NCBI RefSeq assembly: GCF_002514735.1
Contig: NZ_NBWU01000004.1
Coordinates: 310,001-374,000, forward strand
Source of the DNA: Sediminicola luteus
GTDB lineage: Bacteria; Bacteroidota; Bacteroidia; Flavobacteriales; Flavobacteriaceae
Reading direction: 5' to 3'
Length of the DNA: 64,000 nucleotides
Of the stretch, positions 1 through 8,266 are shown one piece after another. The first letter of the stretch is position 1; each line of letters begins with the position of its first letter. The position numbers were made by a program, and so were the translations under genes. The notes beneath the pieces were generated by a model that worked only from the letters and a program-made list of their open reading frames with translations, ran no database searches and was not told where the DNA came from.

Positions 1-1
1 T

Positions 2-27
2 AAAGCTATCAAGTTTCGGATAGCTTT
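2..27. terminator. Hairpin at the left edge
   Basis: A perfect stem AAGCTATC/GATAGCTT encloses an 8-nt loop. It probably closes a transcript of a gene to the left of the window, but the T-tract is short, so only the hairpin is certain. The rest of 28-144 holds no gene. Confidence 0.5.
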
Positions 28-144
28 GACCTCACCCCTTTCCGAAATCATCAAAAAAGAAGGGGTCGTACATTTTTTTTAACCAAAGGTGTAACATTTG
101 TCGTTTTTTTTATCAAAGGGTAAAAACTTGTAAAAAACGACAAC

Positions 145-1002
145 ATGAAAATCGCAAGACTATTTATCCTTGGCCTCTTGATCAGTCTACCCATAAGCAG
201 CTTCGGAACATCTACTTCCACCCCATCTTTTCAGGTGGAAATCAGTGGTAACGGCAAACCCGTACTCTATTTACCCGGATTCACCGTACCTGGATCCATC
301 TGGCAAGAAACCATTGACCAGCTTCAACTAAATCGAAAATCGTATCGTTTTACTTATGCCGGATTCAATGGTAGCGCCCCCATTCCCATGCCTTGGTACG
401 ATACGGTAAAAAAAGACCTCATCCAATACATTGAAACCGAAAAGCTAACCGACATTATCCTCATCGGACATAGTATGGGTGGTAACTTGGCCCTCGATAT
501 CGCTACGGCCTTGCCCGAACGCATAGAAAAAATGGTAATCGTAGATTCATTACCTTGTATGCGTGCCGTAATGATGCCCAATGTAGCTGCGGAAAACCTA
601 TTTTATGAGAGTCCGTATAACCAACAACTACTAAATATGGAAGCCACATCCTTTGAAAAATATGCCCAAGGTATGGCCGGAAATATGGTAAATGCGCTAG
701 ATAAAAAAGAAGTACTGACCCAATGGATACTCAAGGCCGACCGAAAGACCTTTGTTTATGGGTATACCGACCTTTTGAAATTAGACCAAAGGGAACAACT
801 AAATAAGATAAACACCCCTACCCTTGTGCTTGCCGCCTCTTTCCCTAGTGCCGATAGGAGTAAAAAGGTTATGAAGGAACAATTCCAAGGGTTACCCATA
901 AAACAAATCGCCATAGCCGCAAACAGCAGGCATTTTATTATGTACGACCAGCCCCAATGGTATTTAGAACAAATCAGCCTATTTCTGACTGATGGACGCT
1001 AA
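145..1002 (+). CDS. Secreted alpha/beta hydrolase
   Basis: 285-residue alpha/beta-hydrolase-fold protein. The first 20 or so residues form a signal peptide (hydrophobic LFILGLLISLPISSFG), so it should act in the periplasm or be exported. The nucleophile elbow GHSMGG lies near residue 109, a late acid is likely in the LVLAASFPSADRS region, and the catalytic His is probably in NSRHFIMYDQP near the C terminus. The substrate cannot be told; the family includes esterases and proline iminopeptidases. Its end overlaps the next gene (an ECF sigma factor) by 11 bp, so the three genes 145-2087 form one operon. The hydrolase may be part of the output or the signal of that sigma factor, which is inference. 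Confidence 0.85.
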   Translation: MKIARLFILGLLISLPISSFGTSTSTPSFQVEISGNGKPVLYLPGFTVPGSIWQETIDQLQLNRKSYRFTYAGFNGSAPIPMPWYDTVKKDLIQYIETEKLTDIILIGHSMGGNLALDIATALPERIEKMVIVDSLPCMRAVMMPNVAAENLFYESPYNQQLLNMEATSFEKYAQGMAGNMVNALDKKEVLTQWILKADRKTFVYGYTDLLKLDQREQLNKINTPTLVLAASFPSADRSKKVMKEQFQGLPIKQIAIAANSRHFIMYDQPQWYLEQISLFLTDGR

Positions 1003-1498
1003 ACAAACCGAACTATTCGAAAAACTTTATGCCGACCACCATGCCATGGTCTTGCAAATGTGTTTGGGTTATTTAAAAGGAGACCGCATACAGGCAGATG
1101 ATGTGGTACAGGAAGTATTCATTAAAATATGGCAAAACCTTGACAAATTCAGGGGCGCTTCTTCCTATAAAACTTGGATCTACCGTATTACGGTGAACAG
1201 TTGCCTGGGTTTTATTAATAAATCTAAAAAGGAAAAAAAGCGAAACCTAAATGAACTTTCTGAAAATCTAGAAGCCCAGGAAAGCACGATTCTAGAAACA
1301 GATGAAGCCCAAACACTGTACACCGCCATAGGGAAACTGGCCGAAACAGATCGACTCATCATTATGATGGTCTTGGAAGGCCAGGAATACGACACCATTG
1401 GCGAGGTAATGGGCATAAACCCTAGCAATGTCAGGGTAAAGATCCATCGCATCAAAAAACGATTAAAAAAACTATTGACACCCACGAACCATGGATAA
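992..1498 (+). CDS. ECF RNA polymerase sigma factor
   Basis: 168-residue sigma-70 family protein of the extracytoplasmic-function type. Sigma region 2 is seen at about residues 10-75 (DVVQEVFIKIWQNL, then the FRGASSYKTWIYRI helix), and sigma region 4 at about 108-160 (helix-turn-helix YDTIGEVMGINPSNVRVKIH), followed by a basic tail. Region 3 is absent, as is normal for ECF factors. It overlaps the hydrolase gene upstream by 11 bp and the membrane protein gene downstream by 8 bp, so the three are translationally linked. The downstream membrane protein is the natural candidate for its anti-sigma partner, but no recognisable anti-sigma domain is visible. Confidence 0.93.
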   Translation: MDAKQTELFEKLYADHHAMVLQMCLGYLKGDRIQADDVVQEVFIKIWQNLDKFRGASSYKTWIYRITVNSCLGFINKSKKEKKRNLNELSENLEAQESTILETDEAQTLYTAIGKLAETDRLIIMMVLEGQEYDTIGEVMGINPSNVRVKIHRIKKRLKKLLTPTNHG

Positions 1499-2087
1499 CG
1501 ATTTATTTGAAATTCAAAACCAATGGCAAAAGGCCAAAGGGAAATTAAACCCCAAAACCGGGGCTATTTCAGAGTTATATTCCAAAATAAAAGAAAAGGA
1601 GAAAAGCAATTACTTTTTCTATTATGGCACCATAAGTATATTGAGTCTTACCTTGATCGGCATTTCATTATTCTTCTATTATGTAGCACCTGTTCAAGAA
1701 ACCCTAAGTCGTATTGGGGTTGGTTTAATGATTTTAGGATTATTGATCAGGATCATTATTGAGATCGGTAGTATTCACCGGGCCAAAAGTATAAACCATA
1801 GCGATGGTGCCCTTAAAACTTTGGAAAACACCTATGCCTTCCATAGTTATCGTAAAATGATTCACCATGTAGTCGCTCCAACGATTATTGCATGCTATAC
1901 CATTGGCTTTTATATGATTACGCCAGAGTTTGCAAAATACATTCCTTTACCCTATTTAATCCTAATCGATGTTTCCTATGTAGTGGTAGGTATCATCCTC
2001 TTCTTGGTAATCCGCAAAGGGGTACGCAAAGAAATGCGGCATTTAAACGAGTTATCACAACTGCGCGAAGAACTTGTGGCCGAATAG
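1491..2087 (+). CDS. Membrane protein, possible anti-sigma partner
   Basis: 198-residue protein with a soluble N-terminal stretch of about 40 residues (MDNDLFEIQNQWQKAKGKLN) and then four hydrophobic segments at roughly 43-66, 73-90, 125-145 and 152-173, and a charged C-terminal tail. I do not recognise a named family. The layout, a short cytoplasmic head before membrane helices and a gene start overlapping an ECF sigma gene, is that of a membrane-bound partner of the sigma factor. That role is inferred from context only. Confidence 0.75.
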   Translation: MDNDLFEIQNQWQKAKGKLNPKTGAISELYSKIKEKEKSNYFFYYGTISILSLTLIGISLFFYYVAPVQETLSRIGVGLMILGLLIRIIIEIGSIHRAKSINHSDGALKTLENTYAFHSYRKMIHHVVAPTIIACYTIGFYMITPEFAKYIPLPYLILIDVSYVVVGIILFLVIRKGVRKEMRHLNELSQLREELVAE

Positions 2088-2107
2088 CCCTTAACTTTTT
2101 AACAAAA

Positions 2108-2133
2108 AAAAGCCCCGTAGGATCGGGGCTTTT
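2108..2133. terminator. Bidirectional terminator
   Basis: Stem AAAAGCCCCG/CGGGGCTTTT with a 6-nt loop and A and T tracts on either side. It lies between the convergent sigma operon and the aminotransferase-like gene and can serve both. Confidence 0.9.
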
Positions 2134-2152
2134 CTACATTAGTACAAACACA

Positions 2153-3412
2153 TTATTCACCCATGGCAGCGGCTACGGCTGCCGATAGTCTCTTATAAGT
2201 TCCGTTTTCTAAACGCTCGCGAATGCTTGAGAAAGCCTCTAAGGTCTCACGAATATCGGCCATGGTATGTGTAGCCGTTGGAATCATACGCAATAGGATC
2301 AATCCTTTCGGTATTACCGGATACACTACTATGGAACAGAAAATACCATGGTTCTCACGAAGATCTTTTACCAAGGCCATGGCCTCAGGTATACTACCAT
2401 TCAAATACACCGGGGTAACACAGCTAGAAGTAGTTCCAATATCGAAACCACGTTCTTTCAATCCGTTCTGTAGGGCGTTTACATTTTCCCATAGCTTTTC
2501 TTTAAGCTCGGGTTGGGTACGCAACATATCCAAACGTTTTAAGGCCCCTTTCACATAGATCATGGGCAACGATTTGGCGAACATTTGCGAACGCAGGTTG
2601 TATTTTAAATAATCGATTATCTCTTTATCGGCCGCCAAAAATGCACCGATTCCGGCCATAGATTTGGCGAAGGTGGCGAAATATACATCGATTCCGTCTT
2701 GAATACCTTGCTCCTCACCTGCACCTGCACCGGTTTTACCCAGGGTACCAAAACCATGGGCATCGTCAACCAACAAACGGAACTGGAATTTTTCTTTAAG
2801 GGCAACGATTTCCTTTAGTTTACCTTGTTCGCCACGCATACCGAAAACCCCTTCGGAGATAACCAAGATACCCCCACCGGTCTGTTCGGCCATTTTGGTG
2901 GCACGCTCTAAGTTCAACTCCAAACTTTCGACATCGTTATGCTTAAAGGTAAAACGTTTACCCATATGCAAACGCACTCCATCAATAATACAGGCGTGGC
3001 AATCTACATCGTATACGATAATGTCGTCTTTATGTACCAAGGCGTCTATACAAGACATGATTCCTTGGTAACCAAAGTTCAATAGATAAGCCGATTCTTT
3101 AGATACGAACTCGGCCAATTCCTGCTCCAATTGCTCATGGTAATCGGTATGTCCGCTCATCATACGGGCACCCATAGGATAGGCCGCACCATGCTCATAG
3201 GCCGCATCGCCATCTACCTTTTTAATCTCAGGTAAATTGGCCATTCCCAAATAATCGTTGATACTCCAGGTAATGACTTCTTTACCTTGGAATTTCATAC
3301 GATTGGAAATAGGTCCTTCCAGTTTAGGAAAAACAAAATACCCTTCGGCTTGGGAAGCCCATCGACCTAGAGGCCCTTTATTGGAGATAATCCTATCGAA
3401 AATATCCTTCAT
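2153..3412 (-). CDS. PLP-dependent alpha-oxoamine synthase, probable cysteate fatty acyltransferase
   Basis: 419-residue fold-type I PLP enzyme of the alpha-oxoamine synthase family (KBL, BioF, serine palmitoyltransferase). Visible are DCHAC near 139, the cofactor-binding DDAHG at 216-220 and the Schiff-base lysine K250 in FAKSMAGIG. These enzymes join an acyl-CoA or acyl-ACP to an amino acid with loss of CO2. The gene follows, 105 bp downstream on the same strand, a cysteine-synthase-like gene. In Bacteroidota that pair makes sulfonolipids: cysteate synthase supplies L-cysteate and this enzyme condenses it with a fatty acyl thioester to 3-ketocapnine. Many databases label such proteins 8-amino-7-oxononanoate synthase or 2-amino-3-ketobutyrate CoA ligase; no biotin or threonine-degradation gene is nearby. 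The family is certain; the cysteate substrate is inferred from the neighbour. Confidence 0.85.
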   Translation of the reverse strand: MKDIFDRIISNKGPLGRWASQAEGYFVFPKLEGPISNRMKFQGKEVITWSINDYLGMANLPEIKKVDGDAAYEHGAAYPMGARMMSGHTDYHEQLEQELAEFVSKESAYLLNFGYQGIMSCIDALVHKDDIIVYDVDCHACIIDGVRLHMGKRFTFKHNDVESLELNLERATKMAEQTGGGILVISEGVFGMRGEQGKLKEIVALKEKFQFRLLVDDAHGFGTLGKTGAGAGEEQGIQDGIDVYFATFAKSMAGIGAFLAADKEIIDYLKYNLRSQMFAKSLPMIYVKGALKRLDMLRTQPELKEKLWENVNALQNGLKERGFDIGTTSSCVTPVYLNGSIPEAMALVKDLRENHGIFCSIVVYPVIPKGLILLRMIPTATHTMADIRETLEAFSSIRERLENGTYKRLSAAVAAAMGE

Positions 3413-3517
3413 CTATCTCAATTTTTCTGGGGGCAAAACTAACCATTTTACCCACATAAACCTTATAAAACCCATCGAAGGCCCCTATTGGACCCTCGAC
3501 GACCTATTTTTTAATAC

Positions 3518-4558
3518 TTATTTAACGTATTCCACCGCAACCGGTTTCTCGGCTACTTGTGGACTAAAAAAGCCTTGATCTTCCATCCATTGATCGCTGT
3601 ATACTTTACTCATATAACGCGATCCATGGTCGGGTAATAACACAACAACCTTACTATCGGATGAAAATACACCTTCAGCAGCCAATTGCTTTACCGCCTG
3701 CATGGCAGCCCCACTGGTATAGCCTGAAAACAGACCTTCGGTTTTGGCCAATTCACGGGCCATATGGGCACTATCGGCATCGGTAACCTTAATGTATCTG
3801 TCGATTACGGAAAAGTCGGTAGCTGTAGGAATCAGGTTTTTACCCAAGCCCTCGATACGGTACGGATAAATCTCGTCGCGATCGAACTCCCCGGTTTCAT
3901 GGTACTTTTTCAATACCGAGCCATAGGCATCAACCCCGATGATCTGAATATCCGGGTTTTTAGATTTTAGATAACGAGCCGTACCCGAAATCGTACCCCC
4001 GGTACCACTACAAGCCACCAAATGGGTAAGGCTTCCGGCCATATCGCGCCAAATCTCAGGACCTGTGGTCTCAAAATGTGCATCGATATTGCCTTCGTTA
4101 AAATATTGGTTGATATAGACCGATCCTTTCAATTCCTTATGGATACGCTTAGCCACTTCATAATAGGACCTTGGGTCATCGGCACTTACATGGGCCGGAC
4201 AAACGAATACCTTGGCCCCCATGGCTTTTAGCATATCGATCTTATCCTTGGACGATTTGGAGCTTACCGCCAAAATACATTCGTACCCTTTAATAATGGC
4301 TACCATTGCGATACTGAAGCCAGTATTTCCAGAAGTGGTCTCAATAATGGTATTCCCAAGTTTTAGAATGCCTTTCTTTTCGGCCTCTTCAATAATATGT
4401 AATGCAATACGATCTTTGGCCGAATGCCCAGGATTAAAGGCTTCGACCTTGGCATAAAAGTCACCAGAAAAAGATTCGGTAATGCGGTTTAGTTTGATAA
4501 GTGGCGTATTTCCAACAAGTTCCAACACATTGTTATACGCCTTAATTTTATTTTCCAT
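3518..4558 (-). CDS. Cysteine synthase-family PLP enzyme, probable cysteate synthase
   Basis: 346-residue fold-type II PLP enzyme. The PLP lysine is K48 in [18 protein letters not shown] and [14 protein letters not shown] are the substrate and phosphate loops. It is longer than CysK (about 310) and has a different loop before the lysine (GHSAKD instead of GGSVKD). With the alpha-oxoamine synthase next to it, the likely reaction is O-phosphoserine plus sulfite to L-cysteate, the first step of capnine-type sulfonolipid synthesis; plain cysteine synthase is the alternative. The start was set at 4558 because a longer frame to 4654 would run through a consensus -7 promoter element and has no family-like residues. 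Confidence 0.85.
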   Translation of the reverse strand: MENKIKAYNNVLELVGNTPLIKLNRITESFSGDFYAKVEAFNPGHSAKDRIALHIIEEAEKKGILKLGNTIIETTSGNTGFSIAMVAIIKGYECILAVSSKSSKDKIDMLKAMGAKVFVCPAHVSADDPRSYYEVAKRIHKELKGSVYINQYFNEGNIDAHFETTGPEIWRDMAGSLTHLVACSGTGGTISGTARYLKSKNPDIQIIGVDAYGSVLKKYHETGEFDRDEIYPYRIEGLGKNLIPTATDFSVIDRYIKVTDADSAHMARELAKTEGLFSGYTSGAAMQAVKQLAAEGVFSSDSKVVVLLPDHGSRYMSKVYSDQWMEDQGFFSPQVAEKPVAVEYVK

Positions 4559-4611
4559 AGAGTAGCTTTGACACAACCGAACCGAGGCCCGATTGTCTAG
4601 GAAACTATCTG

Positions 4612-4619
4612 CAAAAGTA
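4612..4619 (-). promoter_or_regulatory. Candidate -7 element of the sulfonolipid pair
   Basis: On the minus strand the octamer TACTTTTG matches the Bacteroidota -7 consensus TAnnTTTG, 53 bp before the ATG at 4558. A good -33 TTTG at the right distance is not obvious. Confidence 0.5.
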
Positions 4620-4671
4620 CGTTTTTTTTCGATAAACGGACTTTTACCCGACAACTAAATCACATGGACAA

Positions 4672-6810
4672 TTATTTGGTTTGTCCTTCCAAATCGAGAT
4701 AAAAGGCATATTCCTTGGCAACATCCTTTAGGAACTCGAAGCGGCCGGAGGCCCCACCATGACCCACTTCCATATCTATCTTGAACAGCAACCTATTCGA
4801 ATCGGTTTTGTGTTCCCGTAATTTGGCCACCCATTTGGCCGGTTCAAAATACTGTACTTGGGAATCGTGTAATCCGGTGGTAACCAAAATATGCGGATAC
4901 CCTTGGGCAGCAACATTATCGTAGGGCGAATACGACTTCATATAGTCGTAATAGGTCTTATCGTTCGGATTGCCCCATTCGTCATACTCCCCTGTGGTCA
5001 AAGGAATGGAATCGTCTAACATGGTGGTAACCACATCTACGAAAGGCACCTCGGCCACTACCCCATTATACAATTCAGGGGCCATATTAAGTATAGCGCC
5101 CATCAATAAACCACCGGCCGACCCCCCATTGGCGTATAAATGTTCCGCCCCGGTCCATTTTTCGGCGATCAAATATTTCGAGCAATCGATAAAATCGGTA
5201 AAGGTGTTCTTTTTCCTAAGTAATTTACCGTCTTCATACCAAGGTCTACCCAAATATTCACCCCCACGCACATGGGTAATGGCATAGATAAAGCCACGAT
5301 CTAAAAGGCTTAAGCGTACCGACGAAAAATAGGGATCCAACGTATGGCCGTAGCTACCATAGGCATACTGTAACAGCGGGCTAGTACCATCTAACGGGGT
5401 GTCTTTATGATAAATGATACTCATAGGGACCTTTACCCCATCACGGGCCGTGGCCCACACCCGTTTAGAAATATAATTGTCCTCTTGGAACTTTCCGCCT
5501 AAAACTTCGGCCTGTTTTTTCACCTCTTTTTCTTGGGTACCCATATCAAAATCGACGACCGAATTCGGGGTACCCAAGGCCGTATAGGAATAGCGCAGGA
5601 TTTGGGTATCAAAATCGGGTACATAACCCACATGGGCCGTATAGGTCTCATTTTCGAAGGGCAGATAATAGGATTCCGACCCATCCCAGCGATTGACCTG
5701 AATCCGGTTTAATCCGTTTTCCCTTTCCGACACCACATAATAGTCTTTAAAAATATCAAGATCTTCTAGTAAAACCGTTTCCCTATGGGCAATAAAAGTT
5801 TGCCAACTTTCCATGTTGGTGGCTCTTTCATCGGTTTTCATAACCTTAAAATTGGTCGCCCCATCTTTGTTGGTCAGTATATAAAAATCGCCATTATAGT
5901 GCGAAATGGAATACTCCACGCCTTTGGTCCGTTCAGAAAACACCCTAAAGTCACCCAGAGGATTGTTCGCTTCCAAAATACGAATTTCCGTAGTCAAGGT
6001 ACTGTAGCTACCGATGACCAAATACTTTTTCGATTTAGTTTTATACACATAACAACTAAAGGTATCGTCGGTTTCTTCAAAAACCAATACATCGTCTTTG
6101 GGATCGGTACCCAACACATGACGATAGATTTTATCGGCCCTAAGGGTTACCGGGTCTTTCTTGGTATAGAAAAAAGTTTTATTATCACTGGCCCAAGCCG
6201 TACTGCCTGTCGTATTTTCGATACGGTCTTCTAGTATTTGGCCCGTAGCCAAATCCTTTACCTGAATGGTATACTCGCGCCTCGACACCGTATCTACCCC
6301 AAAAGCGATCTTCTGGTTATCCGGACTTATCGAGAGTCCGCGCATTTGGTAGTAATCGAAATCCTTGGCCAAGAGGTTTACATTGAACAACACCTCTTCA
6401 TCTGCCTCTAAATCTTCTTTCTTTCGGGTATAGATCGGGTATTCGGCCCCAATCTCGTAACGGGTAATGTACCAATACCCATTTAATTTATAAGGTACCG
6501 AGCTGTCGTCTTCCTTAATGCGTCCCTTCATTTCTTGAAACAACTGTTTCTCAAAATCTTGGGCATGCCCCATCACATTTTCATAATGCGCATTTTCTGC
6601 ATTTAGATGTGCGATTACCTCAGGGTTTTCCCGATCGTTCATCCAATAGTAATCATCGACACGTATATCGCCGTGTTTTTCTAATTGGGTTGGGATTTTT
6701 TTGGCAATCGGTCCGCGATCTAGCGACTCTTTCATAGGTTGATCTTTACAAGCGGATGCAAAAATAAGGCTTATAGCCGTAGCTCTAATAAAGTGAATGG
6801 ATTTTGACAT
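4672..6810 (-). CDS. S9 family prolyl oligopeptidase (lipoprotein)
   Basis: 712-residue oligopeptidase of the S9A type (PtrB/POP-like): an N-terminal seven-blade beta-propeller (about residues 70-430) and a C-terminal alpha/beta-hydrolase domain. The catalytic serine is in ANGGSAGG, the aspartate probably in TTGLHDSQVQY and the histidine in VGHGGASGR. The N terminus ends in a lipobox (LIFASAC, Cys near residue 21), so the mature enzyme should be membrane-anchored, in the periplasm or on the surface. It probably cleaves short peptides after Pro or basic residues. The start at 6810 is chosen because it gives this lipoprotein signal; the longer open frame runs antisense through the divergent ybaB-like gene. 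Confidence 0.92.
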   Translation of the reverse strand: MSKSIHFIRATAISLIFASACKDQPMKESLDRGPIAKKIPTQLEKHGDIRVDDYYWMNDRENPEVIAHLNAENAHYENVMGHAQDFEKQLFQEMKGRIKEDDSSVPYKLNGYWYITRYEIGAEYPIYTRKKEDLEADEEVLFNVNLLAKDFDYYQMRGLSISPDNQKIAFGVDTVSRREYTIQVKDLATGQILEDRIENTTGSTAWASDNKTFFYTKKDPVTLRADKIYRHVLGTDPKDDVLVFEETDDTFSCYVYKTKSKKYLVIGSYSTLTTEIRILEANNPLGDFRVFSERTKGVEYSISHYNGDFYILTNKDGATNFKVMKTDERATNMESWQTFIAHRETVLLEDLDIFKDYYVVSERENGLNRIQVNRWDGSESYYLPFENETYTAHVGYVPDFDTQILRYSYTALGTPNSVVDFDMGTQEKEVKKQAEVLGGKFQEDNYISKRVWATARDGVKVPMSIIYHKDTPLDGTSPLLQYAYGSYGHTLDPYFSSVRLSLLDRGFIYAITHVRGGEYLGRPWYEDGKLLRKKNTFTDFIDCSKYLIAEKWTGAEHLYANGGSAGGLLMGAILNMAPELYNGVVAEVPFVDVVTTMLDDSIPLTTGEYDEWGNPNDKTYYDYMKSYSPYDNVAAQGYPHILVTTGLHDSQVQYFEPAKWVAKLREHKTDSNRLLFKIDMEVGHGGASGRFEFLKDVAKEYAFYLDLEGQTK

Positions 6811-6817
6811 ACGGAAG

Positions 6818-6850
6818 TTGATTAGTGTTGTTACCAATTTAGTACTTTTG
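6818..6850 (+). promoter_or_regulatory. Candidate promoter of the YbaB gene
   Basis: The -7 element TACTTTTG at 6843-6850 and a TTG at 6818-6820, 22 bp upstream, fit the Bacteroidota housekeeping promoter. The start codon is 28 bp downstream. The promoter lies in the divergent gap between the oligopeptidase and ybaB. Confidence 0.6.
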
Positions 6851-6877
6851 ACCCTATAACCATAAAAAGACACAGCT

Positions 6878-7204
6878 ATGTTCGGGGATTTAATGGGCAT
6901 GATGGGAAAACTAAAAGAGACCCAAGCCAAAGTAGAGGCCACCAAAAAACGTTTGGATACCGTATATGTAAAGGAAAGTTCGGCCGAAAACTTGGTTGAG
7001 GTCACCTTGACGGCAAACCGAACCCTTACGGAAATTAAGATTGATGACCGTTTGTTGGCAGACAAAGAACAATTGGAAGACTATTTGATCACTACCTTAA
7101 ACCGTGCTTTGGAAAAGGCCGGAAAGGTAAATGAGGCCGAATTGGCCGCCGTAGCCAAGGAAGGTATACCCAACATTCCGGGGATGGATGGCTTGTTTAA
7201 ATAG
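6878..7204 (+). CDS. YbaB/EbfC nucleoid-associated protein
   Basis: 108-residue member of the YbaB/EbfC family, small dimeric DNA-binding proteins with a tweezer-like shape. It begins [16 protein letters not shown], followed by a coiled-coil helix, the central strand [17 protein letters not shown] and the C-terminal helix. The length matches the family. In many bacteria the gene sits beside dnaX and recR; here it stands alone and diverges from the oligopeptidase. Its end is followed 6 bp later by a 15-copy heptamer repeat. Confidence 0.9.
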   Translation: MFGDLMGMMGKLKETQAKVEATKKRLDTVYVKESSAENLVEVTLTANRTLTEIKIDDRLLADKEQLEDYLITTLNRALEKAGKVNEAELAAVAKEGIPNIPGMDGLFK

Positions 7205-7210
7205 GGTTGA

Positions 7211-7316
7211 GATACTAGATACTAGATACTAGATACTAGATACTAGATACTAGATACTAGATACTAGATACTAGATACTAGATACTAGATACTAGATACT
7301 AGATACTAGATACTAG
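7211..7316. repeat. GATACTA heptamer tandem repeat, 15 copies
   Basis: Fifteen perfect head-to-tail copies of GATACTA (7211-7315) plus one base. It lies between ybaB and an acetyltransferase gene, 35 bp before the latter's start, so copy number could alter the distance between any upstream promoter and that gene. It has no spacers and is not a CRISPR array. Confidence 0.97.
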
Positions 7317-7351
7317 AAATTTAATGCATTAATTACCAACAACAAGAAAGT

Positions 7352-7915
7352 ATGTCAGGCGAAATAATCGAGTATCGAAAGGCAACGGATGCAGATCTAC
7401 CCTTGATACTAGATTTACAACAGGCTAATTTGGCCCAAAACCTATCGGCAGAGGAAGCTAGTCGCGAGGGTTTTGTAAGCATACAGCATAGTCTGGAATT
7501 ACTTACTGCCATGAACCAAGGCCATGGCCATACCATAGCTTTTCACCAAAACACCTTAGTGGGTTACGCCCTGGTCATGTCCCCCAGTTTTTCTAAGGCC
7601 ATCCCCCTTTTGGAGCCCCTTTTCGAAAAAATAAATGCCGGTTGTTACCAAAACAACCCTTTAGCCAAAACACCCTATGTTATTATGGGACAGGTATGTA
7701 TTGCCAAAGCCTTTAGGGGCCAAGGCATTTTTACAGGACTGTACAAAAATCTGGATGAGCGCTTGGCCGGGCATTTCAAATATTTGATTACAGAGATCCA
7801 CCGTACCAACGCACGTTCTATCCGTGCCCATAAAAAATACGGCTTTCAAACCTTGGGTAACACTGAGCCGTCGCAAGCGGAAGAATGGGTAACGGTAATC
7901 AAAGAATTGGACTAA
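7352..7915 (+). CDS. GNAT family N-acetyltransferase
   Basis: 187-residue GCN5-related acetyltransferase. The acetyl-CoA pyrophosphate loop appears in GQVCIAKAFRGQGIFTGLY (about residues 112-130), followed by the conserved strand ITEIHRTNARSIRAHKKYGF, where the N and Y contact acetyl-CoA. The acceptor is unknown. The start at 7352 directly precedes the conserved fold and lies just after the GATACTA repeat array. The next gene follows after 51 bp on the same strand. Confidence 0.88.
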   Translation: MSGEIIEYRKATDADLPLILDLQQANLAQNLSAEEASREGFVSIQHSLELLTAMNQGHGHTIAFHQNTLVGYALVMSPSFSKAIPLLEPLFEKINAGCYQNNPLAKTPYVIMGQVCIAKAFRGQGIFTGLYKNLDERLAGHFKYLITEIHRTNARSIRAHKKYGFQTLGNTEPSQAEEWVTVIKELD

Positions 7916-7966
7916 TGTTTTGATAAGCCGCAAAGGATTGTTATTTTCAGGGAGAAAGATGCCTTT

Positions 7967-8260
7967 ATGAAGATCAGTTTACATAACCAGCCTCCTTATT
8001 CATTCGCTATTGCTGAAAAAAGCGGTTCTCCCCTCTTCCAAAGTCGTTCTTTTGATAGTCTGGAAGAAAGCCAACAATTTGCCCAGGGCATCGAAAAAGG
8101 GCAACCCCATCGTTTTGAGCGTTTTACAGACACTGAAGGATTGTTCCGTTTCCGATTGATCAATTCTACCCGAGTATTGGTAGGCCAAAGCATAGGCTAC
8201 CATTCCAAGGCCGGGATGGAGAATGCGATAAAACAGTTAGGGGTTGTGTTTAGGGTTTGA
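7967..8260 (+). CDS. DUF1508 (YegP-like) domain protein
   Basis: 97-residue protein. The second half, LFRFRLINSTRVLVGQS followed by GYHSKAGMENAIKQLG, has the DUF1508 pattern (FRFRL..., SKAGxENxI). YegP-type proteins carry one or two such units, often without known function. The first half (PYSFAIAEKSGSPLFQSRSF) may be a second, degenerate unit. It converges on the threonine aldolase gene with only 6 bp between stop codons, so the two may share termination signals inside each other. Confidence 0.75.
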   Translation: MKISLHNQPPYSFAIAEKSGSPLFQSRSFDSLEESQQFAQGIEKGQPHRFERFTDTEGLFRFRLINSTRVLVGQSIGYHSKAGMENAIKQLGVVFRV

Positions 8261-8266
8261 TTTTAT

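Noticed and set aside
3518-4654. Longer start of the cysteate synthase-like gene at 4654
   Set aside because: The extra 32 residues have no family similarity and contain the likely promoter element.
6811-7065. Longer start of the oligopeptidase at 7065
   Set aside because: It would run antisense through ybaB; the ATG at 6810 gives a proper lipoprotein signal.
7211-7316. Possible CRISPR array in the GATACTA repeat
   Set aside because: The units are contiguous 7-mers without spacers and no cas genes are present.
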